This document shows positions 24,324 to 32,499 of a stretch of DNA of 44,284 nt, one piece after another. Both the position numbers and the translations under genes were made by a program. Each line of letters begins with the position of its first letter. Within the stretch, counting starts at the first letter, position 1. The notes under the pieces are model-generated. The model saw only the letters and a program-made list of their open reading frames with translations, had not been told where the DNA came from and made no database searches. The stretch comes from CAYWMP01 sp964459445 (GTDB lineage: Bacteria > Desulfobacterota > DSM-4660 > Desulfatiglandales > HGW-15): the NCBI GenBank assembly GCA_964459445.1, contig CAYWMP010000024.1, positions 1-44,284 of the forward strand. The letters are read 5' to 3'.

Positions 24324-26630
24324 ATGAGTAAACGGTCCAAAGGGGCCATAAAAGGGATTGTTCAGGGGGTCGGTTTTCGTCCCTTCATCTATCAGCTTGC
24401 CCAACGCTACAATCTCAGCGGCTATGTAGTCAATACTTCCCAAGGCGTAGACCTCGAAGTTGAAGGACCCGAACACAGCATAGAGCAATTCTACCAAGCC
24501 ATCCAATCAGAAAGCCCTCCTCTCGCCTATATTTTCTCTCTGGAAAACACGGATCTCCCTGTCATCCATGACAAAATCTTTAAGATAAGGAAAAGCCGAG
24601 CAAGCGAAGAGCGATCGACGCTTATTTCCCCGGATGTCAGTGTCTGCACTGATTGTCTTGAGGAAATGCGTGATCCGGGAGATCGCCGCTACCGATATCC
24701 TTTTATCAACTGCACCAACTGCGGTCCCCGCTATACGATTATCAAAGATATCCCCTATGATAGGGCCATGACGACCATGAAAAAGTTTGATATGTGCCCT
24801 GCCTGCCAAGCAGAATATAACGAACCCACAGACCGCCGTTTTCACGCACAGCCAAACGCATGTTGGGATTGCGGACCAAGGGTGGCACTCTGCGATGAAA
24901 GGGGCGTTTCCATAGACAGCGCCGCTCCCATTGAAGACACCATCTCATTGCTGAAAGAGGGGCACATTGTCGCTATCAAGGGGCTGGGAGGGTATCATCT
25001 GGCTGTGGATGCGGCGAATCATCGGGCGGTCGTTAGGATGAGGCGAAGGAAACATCGCGAAGAAAAGCCGCTGGCCTTGATGGTCAGGGACTTGAGTGCT
25101 GCGAAGGCACTTGCGCATGTGAGGCCAAAAGAGGAGGAGGCGCTCTTATCCTTCAGGCGTCCCATTGTCATTTTGAAGAAGCGGCGGCAACATGGCCTTT
25201 CCCGACAGATATCACCCAGAAATAAAAATTTTGGCATCATGCTGCCCTATACCCCACTGCACTATTTATTGATGGAAGGGGGGTTTGAAGCCCTGGTCAT
25301 GACCAGCGGGAATATCTCCGAGGAACCCATCAACATTGAAAACCAGACTGCTTACGATAATCTTAGGGGTATAGCGGACTACTTCCTGATACACAATCGC
25401 GACATCTATCTCAGGAGCGATGATTCCATCATCAGGGTCGTAGATGATGTGCCTCGACAGATAAGGCGATCCCGGGGGTATGTGCCCATTCCGGTTTTCC
25501 TTCCCGATCATATGTCAGGAATGCCTTCTGTACTGGCCCTAGGCGGTGAGTTGAAAAACACGATTTGTTTGACCAAAGAAAATAGGGCCTTTTTGAGCCA
25601 GCATGTTGGGGATATGGAGAATCTGGAAACCTATGATTTCTTTTCCTTGACGGTTTCTCATCTCAAGCGCATCCTGGAAATAGAGCCCAATCTTATCGCC
25701 CATGATCTTCATCCGGATTATCTCAGTTCAAAGTACGCTCGAGAACAGGATGATTATCCAACATTGGCCGTTCAGCATCACCATGCACACATAGTGAGTT
25801 GCCTTGCCGAGAACGGTGTTCGGGGTCCTGTTATCGGACTGGCGATGGATGGGACGGGATATGGATCGGATGGACAAATATGGGGCGGAGAAGTTCTGCT
25901 GACTGATCTGAGTTCATTTAAGCGGGCGGCCCACCTTGAATATGTCGTGTTGCCGGGAGGCGATACTGCTGCGAAATTCCCCTGGAGAATGGGATTGAGC
26001 TATCTCCACAAAATCTACGGAAAGGATTTATTTAGTCAGACCATCGATTTTGTCCGCAATATCCCGGCGGACGAAAGTTCAGTCGTTTTGCAAATGATCG
26101 AGAAGCGGATCAATTCCCTAAACACATCCAGTCTCGGTAGATTGTTTGATGCGGTTTCCGCCCTGATAGGGCTCAGACAAAAAATTGCCTATGAGGGCCA
26201 AGCCGCCATTGAACTGGAGATGCGCCAGACTATGAGAGAGAAGGGAAGCTATGACTGGTCAATGAGAGATCAGGATGGTTCGGTGATCTTAGAGACATAT
26301 GGGATTATTCAAGGTGTAGTCGAGGATTTAAAAAAGGGCCTGAGTCGCGGGCGTATCAGTCGACGGTTTCACAACACATTGATTGATATGTTTACGGGAA
26401 TATGTTTGAGATTTAGAGAGGAGACCGGCATAGATCTGGTAGCCATGAGTGGCGGCGCTTTTCAAAACGCGACGCTTCTCACCGGACTCACCCATAAATT
26501 GGAAGAGAATGGATTCAAGGCCTTTACTCATAGCATGGTCCCGACCAACGACGGTTGCATTTCCTTAGGTCAGGCGGTCTGTGCGGGCATGCGGTCGATG
26601 GGTGTAGAAGGGGCCTTTGGGGAGGGCTGA
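24324..26630 (+). CDS. hypF: carbamoyltransferase HypF
   Basis: Makes the thiocarboxamide/cyanide precursor for the [NiFe] site from carbamoyl phosphate, acting with HypE. An acylphosphatase domain (about 1-90, GIVQGVGFRPF with Arg19) comes first. Two zinc-finger units follow (Cys108/111/130/133 and Cys158/161/180/183). A YrdC-like domain is at about 200-390 (GGYHLAVDA, KPLALMV, TSGNISEEPI). A Kae1-like carbamoyltransferase domain runs from about 400 to 768 (HHHAHIVSC, GLAMDGTGYG, SGGAFQNATLL). Length is 768 aa. All domains are intact. Confidence 0.96.
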   Translation: MSKRSKGAIKGIVQGVGFRPFIYQLAQRYNLSGYVVNTSQGVDLEVEGPEHSIEQFYQAIQSESPPLAYIFSLENTDLPVIHDKIFKIRKSRASEERSTLISPDVSVCTDCLEEMRDPGDRRYRYPFINCTNCGPRYTIIKDIPYDRAMTTMKKFDMCPACQAEYNEPTDRRFHAQPNACWDCGPRVALCDERGVSIDSAAPIEDTISLLKEGHIVAIKGLGGYHLAVDAANHRAVVRMRRRKHREEKPLALMVRDLSAAKALAHVRPKEEEALLSFRRPIVILKKRRQHGLSRQISPRNKNFGIMLPYTPLHYLLMEGGFEALVMTSGNISEEPINIENQTAYDNLRGIADYFLIHNRDIYLRSDDSIIRVVDDVPRQIRRSRGYVPIPVFLPDHMSGMPSVLALGGELKNTICLTKENRAFLSQHVGDMENLETYDFFSLTVSHLKRILEIEPNLIAHDLHPDYLSSKYAREQDDYPTLAVQHHHAHIVSCLAENGVRGPVIGLAMDGTGYGSDGQIWGGEVLLTDLSSFKRAAHLEYVVLPGGDTAAKFPWRMGLSYLHKIYGKDLFSQTIDFVRNIPADESSVVLQMIEKRINSLNTSSLGRLFDAVSALIGLRQKIAYEGQAAIELEMRQTMREKGSYDWSMRDQDGSVILETYGIIQGVVEDLKKGLSRGRISRRFHNTLIDMFTGICLRFREETGIDLVAMSGGAFQNATLLTGLTHKLEENGFKAFTHSMVPTNDGCISLGQAVCAGMRSMGVEGAFGEG

Positions 26631-26660
26631 AGGGTAGGCAGAGGGCAAGGGGCGGTAGGA

Positions 26661-26690
26661 TTGAATATTGAATACTGAAAATTGAATATT
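26661..26690. repeat. dispersed AT-rich intergenic word
   Basis: TTGAATATTGAATACTGAAA-type word between hypF and hypD, related to that at 2882-2910. The 204-base gap, where hypC often lies, also has 'GACGACAAACAACCGACGACGG' filler words. It shows no HypC-like start (MCLA/MCxxxPG) in any forward frame. Confidence 0.4.
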
Positions 26691-26834
26691 TTAGGTTGCC
26701 TATGCCCAACAGATGATCTGCAGTGGACGACAAACAACCGACGACGGACAAACAACGGCGGGCATAATGAGGAGTCTTAGAACTTATTTTGTCCAGCAAT
26801 AGAAATACACGGTTACATCTTAGGAGCAATCCAA

Positions 26835-27920
26835 ATGAAATACATTGAGGAATACCGGGATAAAGCGTTAGCTGAGAATTTGGCTCAAAAAATCAATGGG
26901 ACATCCAAAAAACCGATTCGGCTAATGGAGATATGCGGGACCCACACCATGTCCATTTTCAAACATGGTATCCGAAGCATTATCCCCGATCATATTGAGC
27001 TCGTTTCCGGCCCCGGATGTCCGGTGTGTGTGACGGCGCAAGAGGATATCGACAGGGCGATCAAACTCGCCAGGATTCCTAATATGATCGTTACAACCTT
27101 CGGAGACATGTTTAGGGTGCCCGGTACCGAAACATCGCTCCAAAATGAAAAAGGACAGGGTGCGGATGTGAGGATGGTCTACTCGACCCTAGATGCGCTG
27201 AAAATCGCCCAAGAAAATCCTGAAAAGGAGATCGCCTTTTTGGGTATTGGATTTGAAACCACAGCCCCCACTGTTGCCGCTGCCATAAAAACGACCCACG
27301 ATCAAGGGATTGAGAACTTCAGTGTTCTATCGGCCCACAAACTACTTCCACCCGCGATGGATGCGCTCATCTCGGGGGGGGAGCTTGGGGTCAACGGCTT
27401 CATATGTCCCGGCCACGTGACCACCATCATCGGGACTGCAGCCTATGAAGGGGTTGTCGAGAAATACCGGATTCCCTGCGTGGTTGTGGGGTTTGAACCC
27501 ATCGATATGCTTCAAGGCATCCTGATGTTGGTTGAACAGATTGAAAATGATGAACCCAAGGTGGAAATACAATACAAGAGAAGTGTAACCCCTGAAGGCA
27601 ATCCCGGTGCTTTAAAACTCATGGATGAGGTCTTTGAGCCCTGTGACTCGGCATGGAGAGGACTAGGCCCCATTCCTGGAAGCGGACTTGCCTTGAGGGA
27701 AAAATACGCCCATCAGGATTCAAGCAAGCGTTTTGACCTTAGCGTGCCGCCCGCAAAGGAGCCGGCGGGTTGCCGCTGCGCAGAAGTGTTGAGGGGGATG
27801 GTCAAGCCCTACGAATGCAGTCTGTTCCGTAAGGCATGCAACCCAAACAAACCTGTTGGCGCGTGCATGGTCTCAAGCGAAGGGACGTGCGCTGCCTATT
27901 ATAAATACCACTTAGGTTGA
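26835..27920 (+). CDS. hypD: hydrogenase maturation iron-sulfur protein HypD
   Basis: Scaffold on which the Fe(CN)2CO group is built, normally with HypC. It has CGTHT (Cys34, His37) and GPGCPVC (Cys62, Cys65), the thiol-disulfide/Fe site; GFETTAPT; GVNGFICPGHVTTI; and the C-terminal [4Fe-4S] Cys set (GCRCAEV, YECSLF, KACNP, GACMVS). Length of 361 aa is normal. A ribosome site, TAGGAGCAATCC, precedes the ATG. It is the last hyp gene here: hypE does not follow. Confidence 0.96.
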   Translation: MKYIEEYRDKALAENLAQKINGTSKKPIRLMEICGTHTMSIFKHGIRSIIPDHIELVSGPGCPVCVTAQEDIDRAIKLARIPNMIVTTFGDMFRVPGTETSLQNEKGQGADVRMVYSTLDALKIAQENPEKEIAFLGIGFETTAPTVAAAIKTTHDQGIENFSVLSAHKLLPPAMDALISGGELGVNGFICPGHVTTIIGTAAYEGVVEKYRIPCVVVGFEPIDMLQGILMLVEQIENDEPKVEIQYKRSVTPEGNPGALKLMDEVFEPCDSAWRGLGPIPGSGLALREKYAHQDSSKRFDLSVPPAKEPAGCRCAEVLRGMVKPYECSLFRKACNPNKPVGACMVSSEGTCAAYYKYHLG

Positions 27921-27964
27921 GGGGTTCAACGTTCAAGCCCGCCATGGTTTCCTGTATAGCTACA

Positions 27965-28161
27965 GTCGGGTTCATTTTTTCAATTCCTATCTATAGGCTC
28001 CGGTGGCGGTTCCCGCAAATGGAAGGGTTCAATAAAACAGGTCATTTCATGGGAAAGTACTATTCTGCTAGATGTTCTGCGGCGTGAACCCTTCCCTCTA
28101 CGGGAACGGCAGAGTTGGGTGGAATTCTTTTTGAGATAGGACTTAAAAAAAGGAACCCGAC
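27965..28161. mobile_element. nested foldback element (197 bp) after hypD
   Basis: Outer arms GTCGGGTTCATTTTTT (27965-27980) and the complement at 28145-28161 (one mismatch). Middle arms are near 28005-28015 and 28100-28109 (GGTTCCCG / CGGGAAC). Inner perfect 11-bp arms GGAAGGGTTCA (28021-28031) and TGAACCCTTCC (28084-28094) complete it. The whole could fold into one long interrupted hairpin. It separates the hyp genes from the kinase-like gene and has no ORF. Confidence 0.65.
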
Positions 28162-28191
28162 CTCCGCTATTGCCCAGGGTTGTTCGTTCAT

Positions 28192-28923
28192 ATGAGCCCT
28201 AAACTTCTGAATCCTTTAACCCCAGGTATGACCTCCATGAAAAGCGATGTTTTCAAGTCCGTAAAACGATCCGATCTACCCCTGATACAACGTGGGGTGG
28301 TGAGAGATGCCACAAGCACCAGGCCAGCCATCTGGCGAATCGAGGGGGAAGGCCTTAAGGCCGTGGTAAAGGATTTCAGCTCAAACGGATTTGTGTTTCG
28401 CAACACGGTGGGGCGCTTTCTAATCTGGAGAGAAACAAAGGCTTACAGAAGGCTTAGGGGACTTGAAGGGGTTCCGGCCTTTCACGGCGTGATCGACGGT
28501 TTGGCCCTAATTTTGGAAGAGCTGGAAGGTCGAAATGTGGAATTGCTGGAAAAGGAAAGACGATTGCCTGATGGCTTTTTTGAAGCGTTGAGAGATCTCG
28601 TGAATAAAGTGCATAATCGGGGTTTGGCCCACTGTGATCTAAAGCGCGCGCCCAATGTCATGATCGGACAGAAGGGGGAACCCTATATTGTCGATTGGTC
28701 GGCTGCCATTTCAAGAGCAGAGATGCGGCCTTTCCCCCTGAACCTTATCTACGACAGGTTCATCAAAGATGATTTCAACGCTATTATTAAACTTCAGTTG
28801 AGACATCGTCCTGAGGCCATAGATGGCAGCACTTTAGAGCAATACTACCATCGAAGCGGAGCGGAAAGGCTTATAAGAAGAATTAGGGATCTGTTGAGGG
28901 AGATTATACAAAGAATCGCCTAA
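28192..28923 (+). CDS. small protein-kinase-like (RIO/Kdo-kinase-type) phosphotransferase
   Basis: Kinase fold of 243 aa. Lys60 (AVVKDF) is the likely ATP-binding lysine. Catalytic loop: LAHCDLKRAPNVM with His147, Asp149 and Asn155. The Asp of DFG is kept in VDWSAAI (Asp168), Phe and Gly being replaced by Trp and Ser, as in RIO/Kdo-kinase-like proteins. All core catalytic residues seem present. The start is uncertain: TTG 28180, ATG 28192 (used here) and ATGs at 28228 and 28237 share the frame. It has no membrane segment. Substrate is unknown (lipid, sugar or protein). Foldback elements flank it on both sides. Confidence 0.7.
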   Translation: MSPKLLNPLTPGMTSMKSDVFKSVKRSDLPLIQRGVVRDATSTRPAIWRIEGEGLKAVVKDFSSNGFVFRNTVGRFLIWRETKAYRRLRGLEGVPAFHGVIDGLALILEELEGRNVELLEKERRLPDGFFEALRDLVNKVHNRGLAHCDLKRAPNVMIGQKGEPYIVDWSAAISRAEMRPFPLNLIYDRFIKDDFNAIIKLQLRHRPEAIDGSTLEQYYHRSGAERLIRRIRDLLREIIQRIA

Positions 28924-28924
28924 A

Positions 28925-29051
28925 TATAGGCTTCCACATAATGATTTTGGGCTGCGTTATCGGTCGATTTTCTCGACGACGTACTATTCCTGTACGCCTT
29001 ACTCGAAAGTCTCTCTCTGGCCTTGCCAAAATTATTATGTGGAAGCCTATA
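28925..29051. mobile_element. 127-bp foldback element between convergent genes
   Basis: 26-bp inverted ends with one mismatch: left 28925-28950 (TATAGGCTTCCACATAAT...) and right 29026-29051. It starts one base after the kinase-like gene's stop (TAA at 28921-28923). Its core (CTGCGTTATCGG, CGACGTACTATTCCTGTACG, CTGGCCTTGCC) resembles the core of family A at 23478 and 34530, so they may share a superfamily. Lying between convergent genes, it could act as a two-way terminator. Confidence 0.8.
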
Positions 29052-29091
29052 GTAATGCAGTCACTTTATCTACTACATACTGCCAGCCCCT

Positions 29092-29799
29092 TTAGGGCTC
29101 TTCACATTCCACGACTTGATCCGGCGGCGCGAGAGAGACCATGATTTTTTGGGCAATGCCACGCCCAAGAGCCACCCTGGCGCAATCATGGGCAATGATT
29201 AACCTGCTGTTGCTGTTGTTGCTGATAATCTCCAAGATATCCCCAGGTCTCAACCCCATGTCCGTTAGTCTTGATCGGACTGCCTTTCCCCCCATCACTT
29301 CCTTGATAACCACGGTCTCACCGGGTTGGGCCATGGCAAGAGACATCAATGACACCCTTCGTTTGAGACATTCAGAACATATTCCATAGATCTCCATTTT
29401 GTGCTGCAGCATATGAAAACCACTGGAATTGGTGATCTTAAGTTGGAGGCGCTCAAGTTCGTTGTTGCTGAATTCATCTATCTTGCCGCATTTTGTGCAA
29501 ATAAGATGGTCATGGTGCTTTCCCAAATGACGGTGCTCATATCGGGGCGGTTGTCCCTCGAATTTCTCCTTTTGCGCAAAACCGTGAGCAACCCAACGGT
29601 TCATGCACTGGCGCACAAAACCCTCGTCATAGTCAAATCCATTTCCGCGCAACAGCTTCATCATGTCTTCGAGGGTTACGTGTTCTTCGGTATCGAGAAA
29701 TGTGTCAATGACATTAAGCCTGTCATCTACATCACCGATCTCATCGTTTTCTATCAGTGTTCGAAAATTATTCTTTTCAAATTCATTGTTGCTAATCAT
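29092..29799 (-). CDS. Fur-FeoA fusion metalloregulator
   Basis: Residues 1-150 form a Fur-family domain: a winged helix (about 20-90), the metal-site His cluster HHDH (95-98), and structural zinc pairs Cys101-x2-Cys104 and Cys141-x2-Cys144. Residues about 151-230 form a FeoA/SH3-like domain (LAMAQPGETVVIKEVMGG, RLTDMGLRPGDILEIIS, RVALGRGIAQKIMV). The frame is continuous, with no stop or frameshift between them. FeoA-like domains normally join DtxR-family regulators or act with FeoB. No feoB is adjacent. The start is the ATG at 29799 with GGTGAT upstream. Confidence 0.88.
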   Translation of the reverse strand: MISNNEFEKNNFRTLIENDEIGDVDDRLNVIDTFLDTEEHVTLEDMMKLLRGNGFDYDEGFVRQCMNRWVAHGFAQKEKFEGQPPRYEHRHLGKHHDHLICTKCGKIDEFSNNELERLQLKITNSSGFHMLQHKMEIYGICSECLKRRVSLMSLAMAQPGETVVIKEVMGGKAVRSRLTDMGLRPGDILEIISNNSNSRLIIAHDCARVALGRGIAQKIMVSLAPPDQVVECEEP

Positions 29800-29840
29800 C
29801 GGAAATCACCAGAATCTCAAGATAGTTCACTTCGCTCACA

Positions 29841-29961
29841 AATGGAATGATGGAAAAATGGAATATTGGAATAATGGATTTGATGGCATTTTTTATTATT
29901 ATAATGGACTTTTTCCGATTTAATACCCACTATTCCATCGTTCCACCATTCCAGCATTCCA
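29841..29961. repeat. inverted cluster of GGAAT words
   Basis: Left side (29841-29878) is repeats of TGGAA/ATGG; right side (29931-29961) is their complement (ATTCCA/TTCCACC). TATAAT-like sequences lie between them near 29898-29905. It fills the gap between the two fur genes. Related ATTCCA words recur at 36064-36073 and 36111-36122. Confidence 0.45.
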
Positions 29962-30004
29962 AACTGGGATGCACAAAATTATTAAGCCCGACAAAGCTAT
30001 AATA

Positions 30005-30463
30005 TCAACCAGTTATTGAATTCTTGACACGGGTGTTGTCTTTGCAATTGGAGCAATAGCCAAGTACTTCCAAACGGTGGTCAACGATGTTGAATTGGTG
30101 TTTTTTGCCGAGGCTCCTCTCCAGTGCTATTACCTCATTTGATACGAATTCGATAACTCTCCCGCATCCCAAACATCGAAGATGGCAATGATGGCCTTTA
30201 TCTAAAACGGGCTCATAGTGCATATGCCCGTCTTCATGCCACACCTCTCTGATGAGGTTGGCTTCAATGATAAGGGGGATGTTTCTGTAAATCGATGCCT
30301 TTGAAACCCGGCTTCCATTCCGGCGCATCTTTAGATAAAGCTCATCCACATCGAAATGGTCGGGATTACCGAAAATAGCCCGTATAATCTCCTCCCTCTC
30401 CGGGGTGTTTCTTAAGCCCTTTTCTACGATGAAAGATCTAAATTGGACAATTTCATCACCCAT
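30005..30463 (-). CDS. Fur-family metal-responsive repressor
   Basis: Standalone Fur/PerR/Zur-type protein, 152 aa. DNA-binding domain about 1-80 (RNTPEREEIIRAIF, VSKASIYRNIPLI). The dimer and metal domain has HHCH (91-94, Cys in place of the commoner Asp) and zinc pairs Cys97-x2-Cys100 and Cys137-x2-Cys140. Iron, peroxide or zinc specificity cannot be told from sequence. GGAGCC precedes the ATG. A strong promoter overlapped by a Fur-like box lies just upstream, so autoregulation is likely. Confidence 0.9.
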   Translation of the reverse strand: MGDEIVQFRSFIVEKGLRNTPEREEIIRAIFGNPDHFDVDELYLKMRRNGSRVSKASIYRNIPLIIEANLIREVWHEDGHMHYEPVLDKGHHCHLRCLGCGRVIEFVSNEVIALERSLGKKHQFNIVDHRLEVLGYCSNCKDNTRVKNSITG

Positions 30464-30489
30464 GAATGGCTCCTATTGCAAATTAGTAT

Positions 30490-30504
30490 CAATAATAATT
30501 GTCA
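30490..30504 (-). promoter_or_regulatory. Fur-like operator
   Basis: On the minus strand, TGACAATTATTATTG fits the 7-1-7 Fur/PerR-type palindrome (TGATAAT-N-ATTATCA) with three mismatches. It covers the -10 element of the fur promoter. It is 27 bases upstream of the fur start codon. Confidence 0.6.
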
Positions 30505-30520
30505 AAGGAATATATGTCAA
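30492..30520 (-). promoter_or_regulatory. sigma-70-type promoter of the fur gene
   Basis: Minus-strand TTGACA (30515-30520), a 17-base spacer, then TATTAT (30492-30497). The -35 is a perfect consensus and the -10 matches five of six bases. The start codon is about 29 bases beyond the -10. This is the clearest promoter in the window. Confidence 0.75.
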
Positions 30521-30629
30521 ATTCAAAAACGGAGAGAACTAGAGTTGTGCGTTCGTTTCAAAAAAAGAAGGGGGCAATGGAGTACCGGCATAAACTAATT
30601 GAAGGTCTTGGGTGGATTCGGAGAGAATA

Positions 30630-30710
30630 CCGAATGTCGAACAGGGAATATTGAACCGAAGAAGTTGGTTAAGAAAAAAAGTAAGAATTATTCAATTCGA
30701 CATTCATCGG
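30630..30710. repeat. dispersed CGAATGTCGAA-type inverted repeat
   Basis: Left word CCGAATGTCGAACAGGGAAT (30630-30649) and an inverted partner at 30690-30710 (TTCAATTCGACATTCATCGG). Words of this kind are common intergenic filler. It occupies the middle of the 331-base gap between fur and the MBL-fold gene; the rest of that gap holds the fur promoter and otherwise nothing clear. Confidence 0.5.
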
Positions 30711-30794
30711 CTTAACTTCAAATAACTTATAGCCGTAAAATGGATTGATAGCTTCTGGTGGGGATGTTTAAATCAGCGAAGGTGAGATGCCAAA

Positions 30795-31667
30795 CTACCG
30801 GCCCTGCAGGTAACCCACATATCCCCTTATAGAGTTGGCCATGAAAAATTTTTCCCGTTGCTGGATCTCGGGCGAGAAATCTTCAAAGGCAGATAGATCA
30901 GGATCACTCTTGAGCAGACTATCCACACACCTTTCAATAAGGCCTTCTTCACCCAAATTCATTTCGTTTTGAATAAGGTCCCGCCACCGGAGGAGTTGAT
31001 CACGGTATCTATTAACAAGCAGGTGGGAATCATCGGCCCTTCCAAAATGAGCATAATAGATTGGTTGTGAATCCACCTTGAGCAGTCGTTCCAGGCTTTT
31101 CATGAAGGCCTCTAAGAAAAAGATGGGGGGAGTCGCCGGACGAAGATAATCCTTGTTCTTGACAGTGAGATAATTGCCTGAGGCTTCTCCGGCAAAGAGA
31201 TGCCCCTTATGGACAAAACTGAGGTGATGGGGCGCATGGCCCGGTGTTTCTATGATCTCCAAATGGTCAAGGTTGATCTCAGTATGGGGAATGAGACGCT
31301 TTGGATCAACGGCTCTAATAGGACCGTAGGAATCAGCGATATCTCCGAGAACTTTTCTGCTTCCTTCCCAGAGTTTTGATGGGTCCACAAGGTGTTTTAT
31401 GGCTTTGGTATGACAAATGACCTTTGCCATGCGGAAATGCTCAAGAAATTGTGCCAACCCGCCCGCATGATCGATATGTATGTGGGTAAGGAGGACCAGA
31501 TCAACCCGGTCCAGATCCATATTTCTGAGGGACTCAACAAGGCGTGTGACGGAATTGGCAGGCCCCACATCTACAATGAGGTTCGTATCCCCCTTTAGAA
31601 CCCACGAACCGATAAAGCCATCAAATCCGGGTATGTCCTGTTTTATTTCAACAAGTATGGGTTCCAT
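30795..31667 (-). CDS. metallo-beta-lactamase-fold hydrolase
   Basis: Soluble MBL-fold enzyme of 290 aa. The metal site THIHIDHAGG gives His62, His64, Asp66 and His67. His144 (TPGHAPHHLSF) and His212 (YYAHFGRAD) complete it. At the position of the bridging Asp the sequence reads FAGEASGN, so Glu161 replaces Asp. A C-terminal helical extension (about 225-290) is present. The glyoxalase II-like or lactonase-like substrate is unknown. Neighbouring fur and mla genes do not suggest one. Confidence 0.82.
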   Translation of the reverse strand: MEPILVEIKQDIPGFDGFIGSWVLKGDTNLIVDVGPANSVTRLVESLRNMDLDRVDLVLLTHIHIDHAGGLAQFLEHFRMAKVICHTKAIKHLVDPSKLWEGSRKVLGDIADSYGPIRAVDPKRLIPHTEINLDHLEIIETPGHAPHHLSFVHKGHLFAGEASGNYLTVKNKDYLRPATPPIFFLEAFMKSLERLLKVDSQPIYYAHFGRADDSHLLVNRYRDQLLRWRDLIQNEMNLGEEGLIERCVDSLLKSDPDLSAFEDFSPEIQQREKFFMANSIRGYVGYLQGR

Positions 31668-31851
31668 TTCGCCACTGTTTCCAGGTAGGAAGTTAGCCGG
31701 AGATTGACGGAGACAAGCGAAGATTATTAATCAGTTTGCTTAGAATCGCGCGTGGCGCGGTTTTATTCCGCTCTGCGAGATTCACTCTTCATGGCGCCTT
31801 AACGCTTGCTCGCTTTACTTCTGAGGGGTAAAAACCCTGACCCATGAACGG

Positions 31852-32481
31852 TTATAGGTCTTTTGTGTGTTTGTAAATGTCCCGGATGACGTCAGCAGAG
31901 ATCTTGGCCATAGCTTCACTCATGGCCTTGGCCAGGGCACTCGGGTTTTTATGTTCACAGGTCTCTCTGGCATTATAGGTCTTTTGGAAGACCACCCGTT
32001 TACTGACATCCGGTTCATCTTCACCCGATAAAACGATGGACACTGTGAGGATTGCCTCCCAATCTGCCTCCGAATCCTTTTCCAAGAATTCTTCAACCGT
32101 GCCCTCCAGGAGGTAAGATGTCGGAATTCTGCTGCCCTTTGGAACGACGGCTTGAAAAAGCCTTGAGTCCTTCAGGTCCCTGGTCAGAAAATAAGTCACC
32201 AGATCTCCTGGATTAGCCCGCCATTTGCTGTAAGGGTAGGCCGCCCTTTTAAAGGATTTATCCCTGTATATGATTTTGTGGGTATTATAGACAGGCGCGA
32301 CATCAAAACGATTGAGTCTGATGGTGAATGGGAGCCGCTCCAGACCGCTCATTTGAGGTGAATCATATTCGAGGATGTAATGGTCGGTATTTTCTCTCGG
32401 CTGTTTAAGTGTTACGCATGACCCTAGAACCATTGATAACAGGATCAAAAGAACGATCTGTAATCTGAAAATGTTCATCAA
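31852..32481 (-). CDS. ABC transport auxiliary lipoprotein (PqiC-like)
   Basis: Lipoprotein with signal peptide and lipobox LGSC (Cys22). The body (DHYILEYDSPQ, IRLNRFDVAP, NPGDLVTYFLTRDLKDSRLF) fits the auxiliary lipoprotein family that accompanies MCE-type transporters. Length is 209 aa. It is the last gene of the minus-strand mla-like operon, 18 bases after mlaD. It probably links the MCE protein to the outer membrane, taking the place of MlaA/MlaC, which are absent here. Confidence 0.82.
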   Translation of the reverse strand: MMNIFRLQIVLLILLSMVLGSCVTLKQPRENTDHYILEYDSPQMSGLERLPFTIRLNRFDVAPVYNTHKIIYRDKSFKRAAYPYSKWRANPGDLVTYFLTRDLKDSRLFQAVVPKGSRIPTSYLLEGTVEEFLEKDSEADWEAILTVSIVLSGEDEPDVSKRVVFQKTYNARETCEHKNPSALAKAMSEAMAKISADVIRDIYKHTKDL

Positions 32482-32499
32482 AAGGATCTCCTTTGCAAC

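Noticed and set aside
26631..26834. Possible hypC in the hypF-hypD gap
   Set aside because: No forward frame encodes a MCLAxPG-like start or a 70-90 residue protein; the gap holds AT-rich repeat words.
29898..29905. TATAAT-like sequences on both strands between the two fur genes
   Set aside because: No -35 element stands at suitable spacing on either strand, and the site is within low-complexity repeat sequence.
30514..30654. A 46-codon ORF divergent from fur with a good AAAGGA ribosome site
   Set aside because: Its last third is the dispersed CGAATGTCGAA-type repeat and its start overlaps the fur -35 element, so it is more likely chance than a gene.
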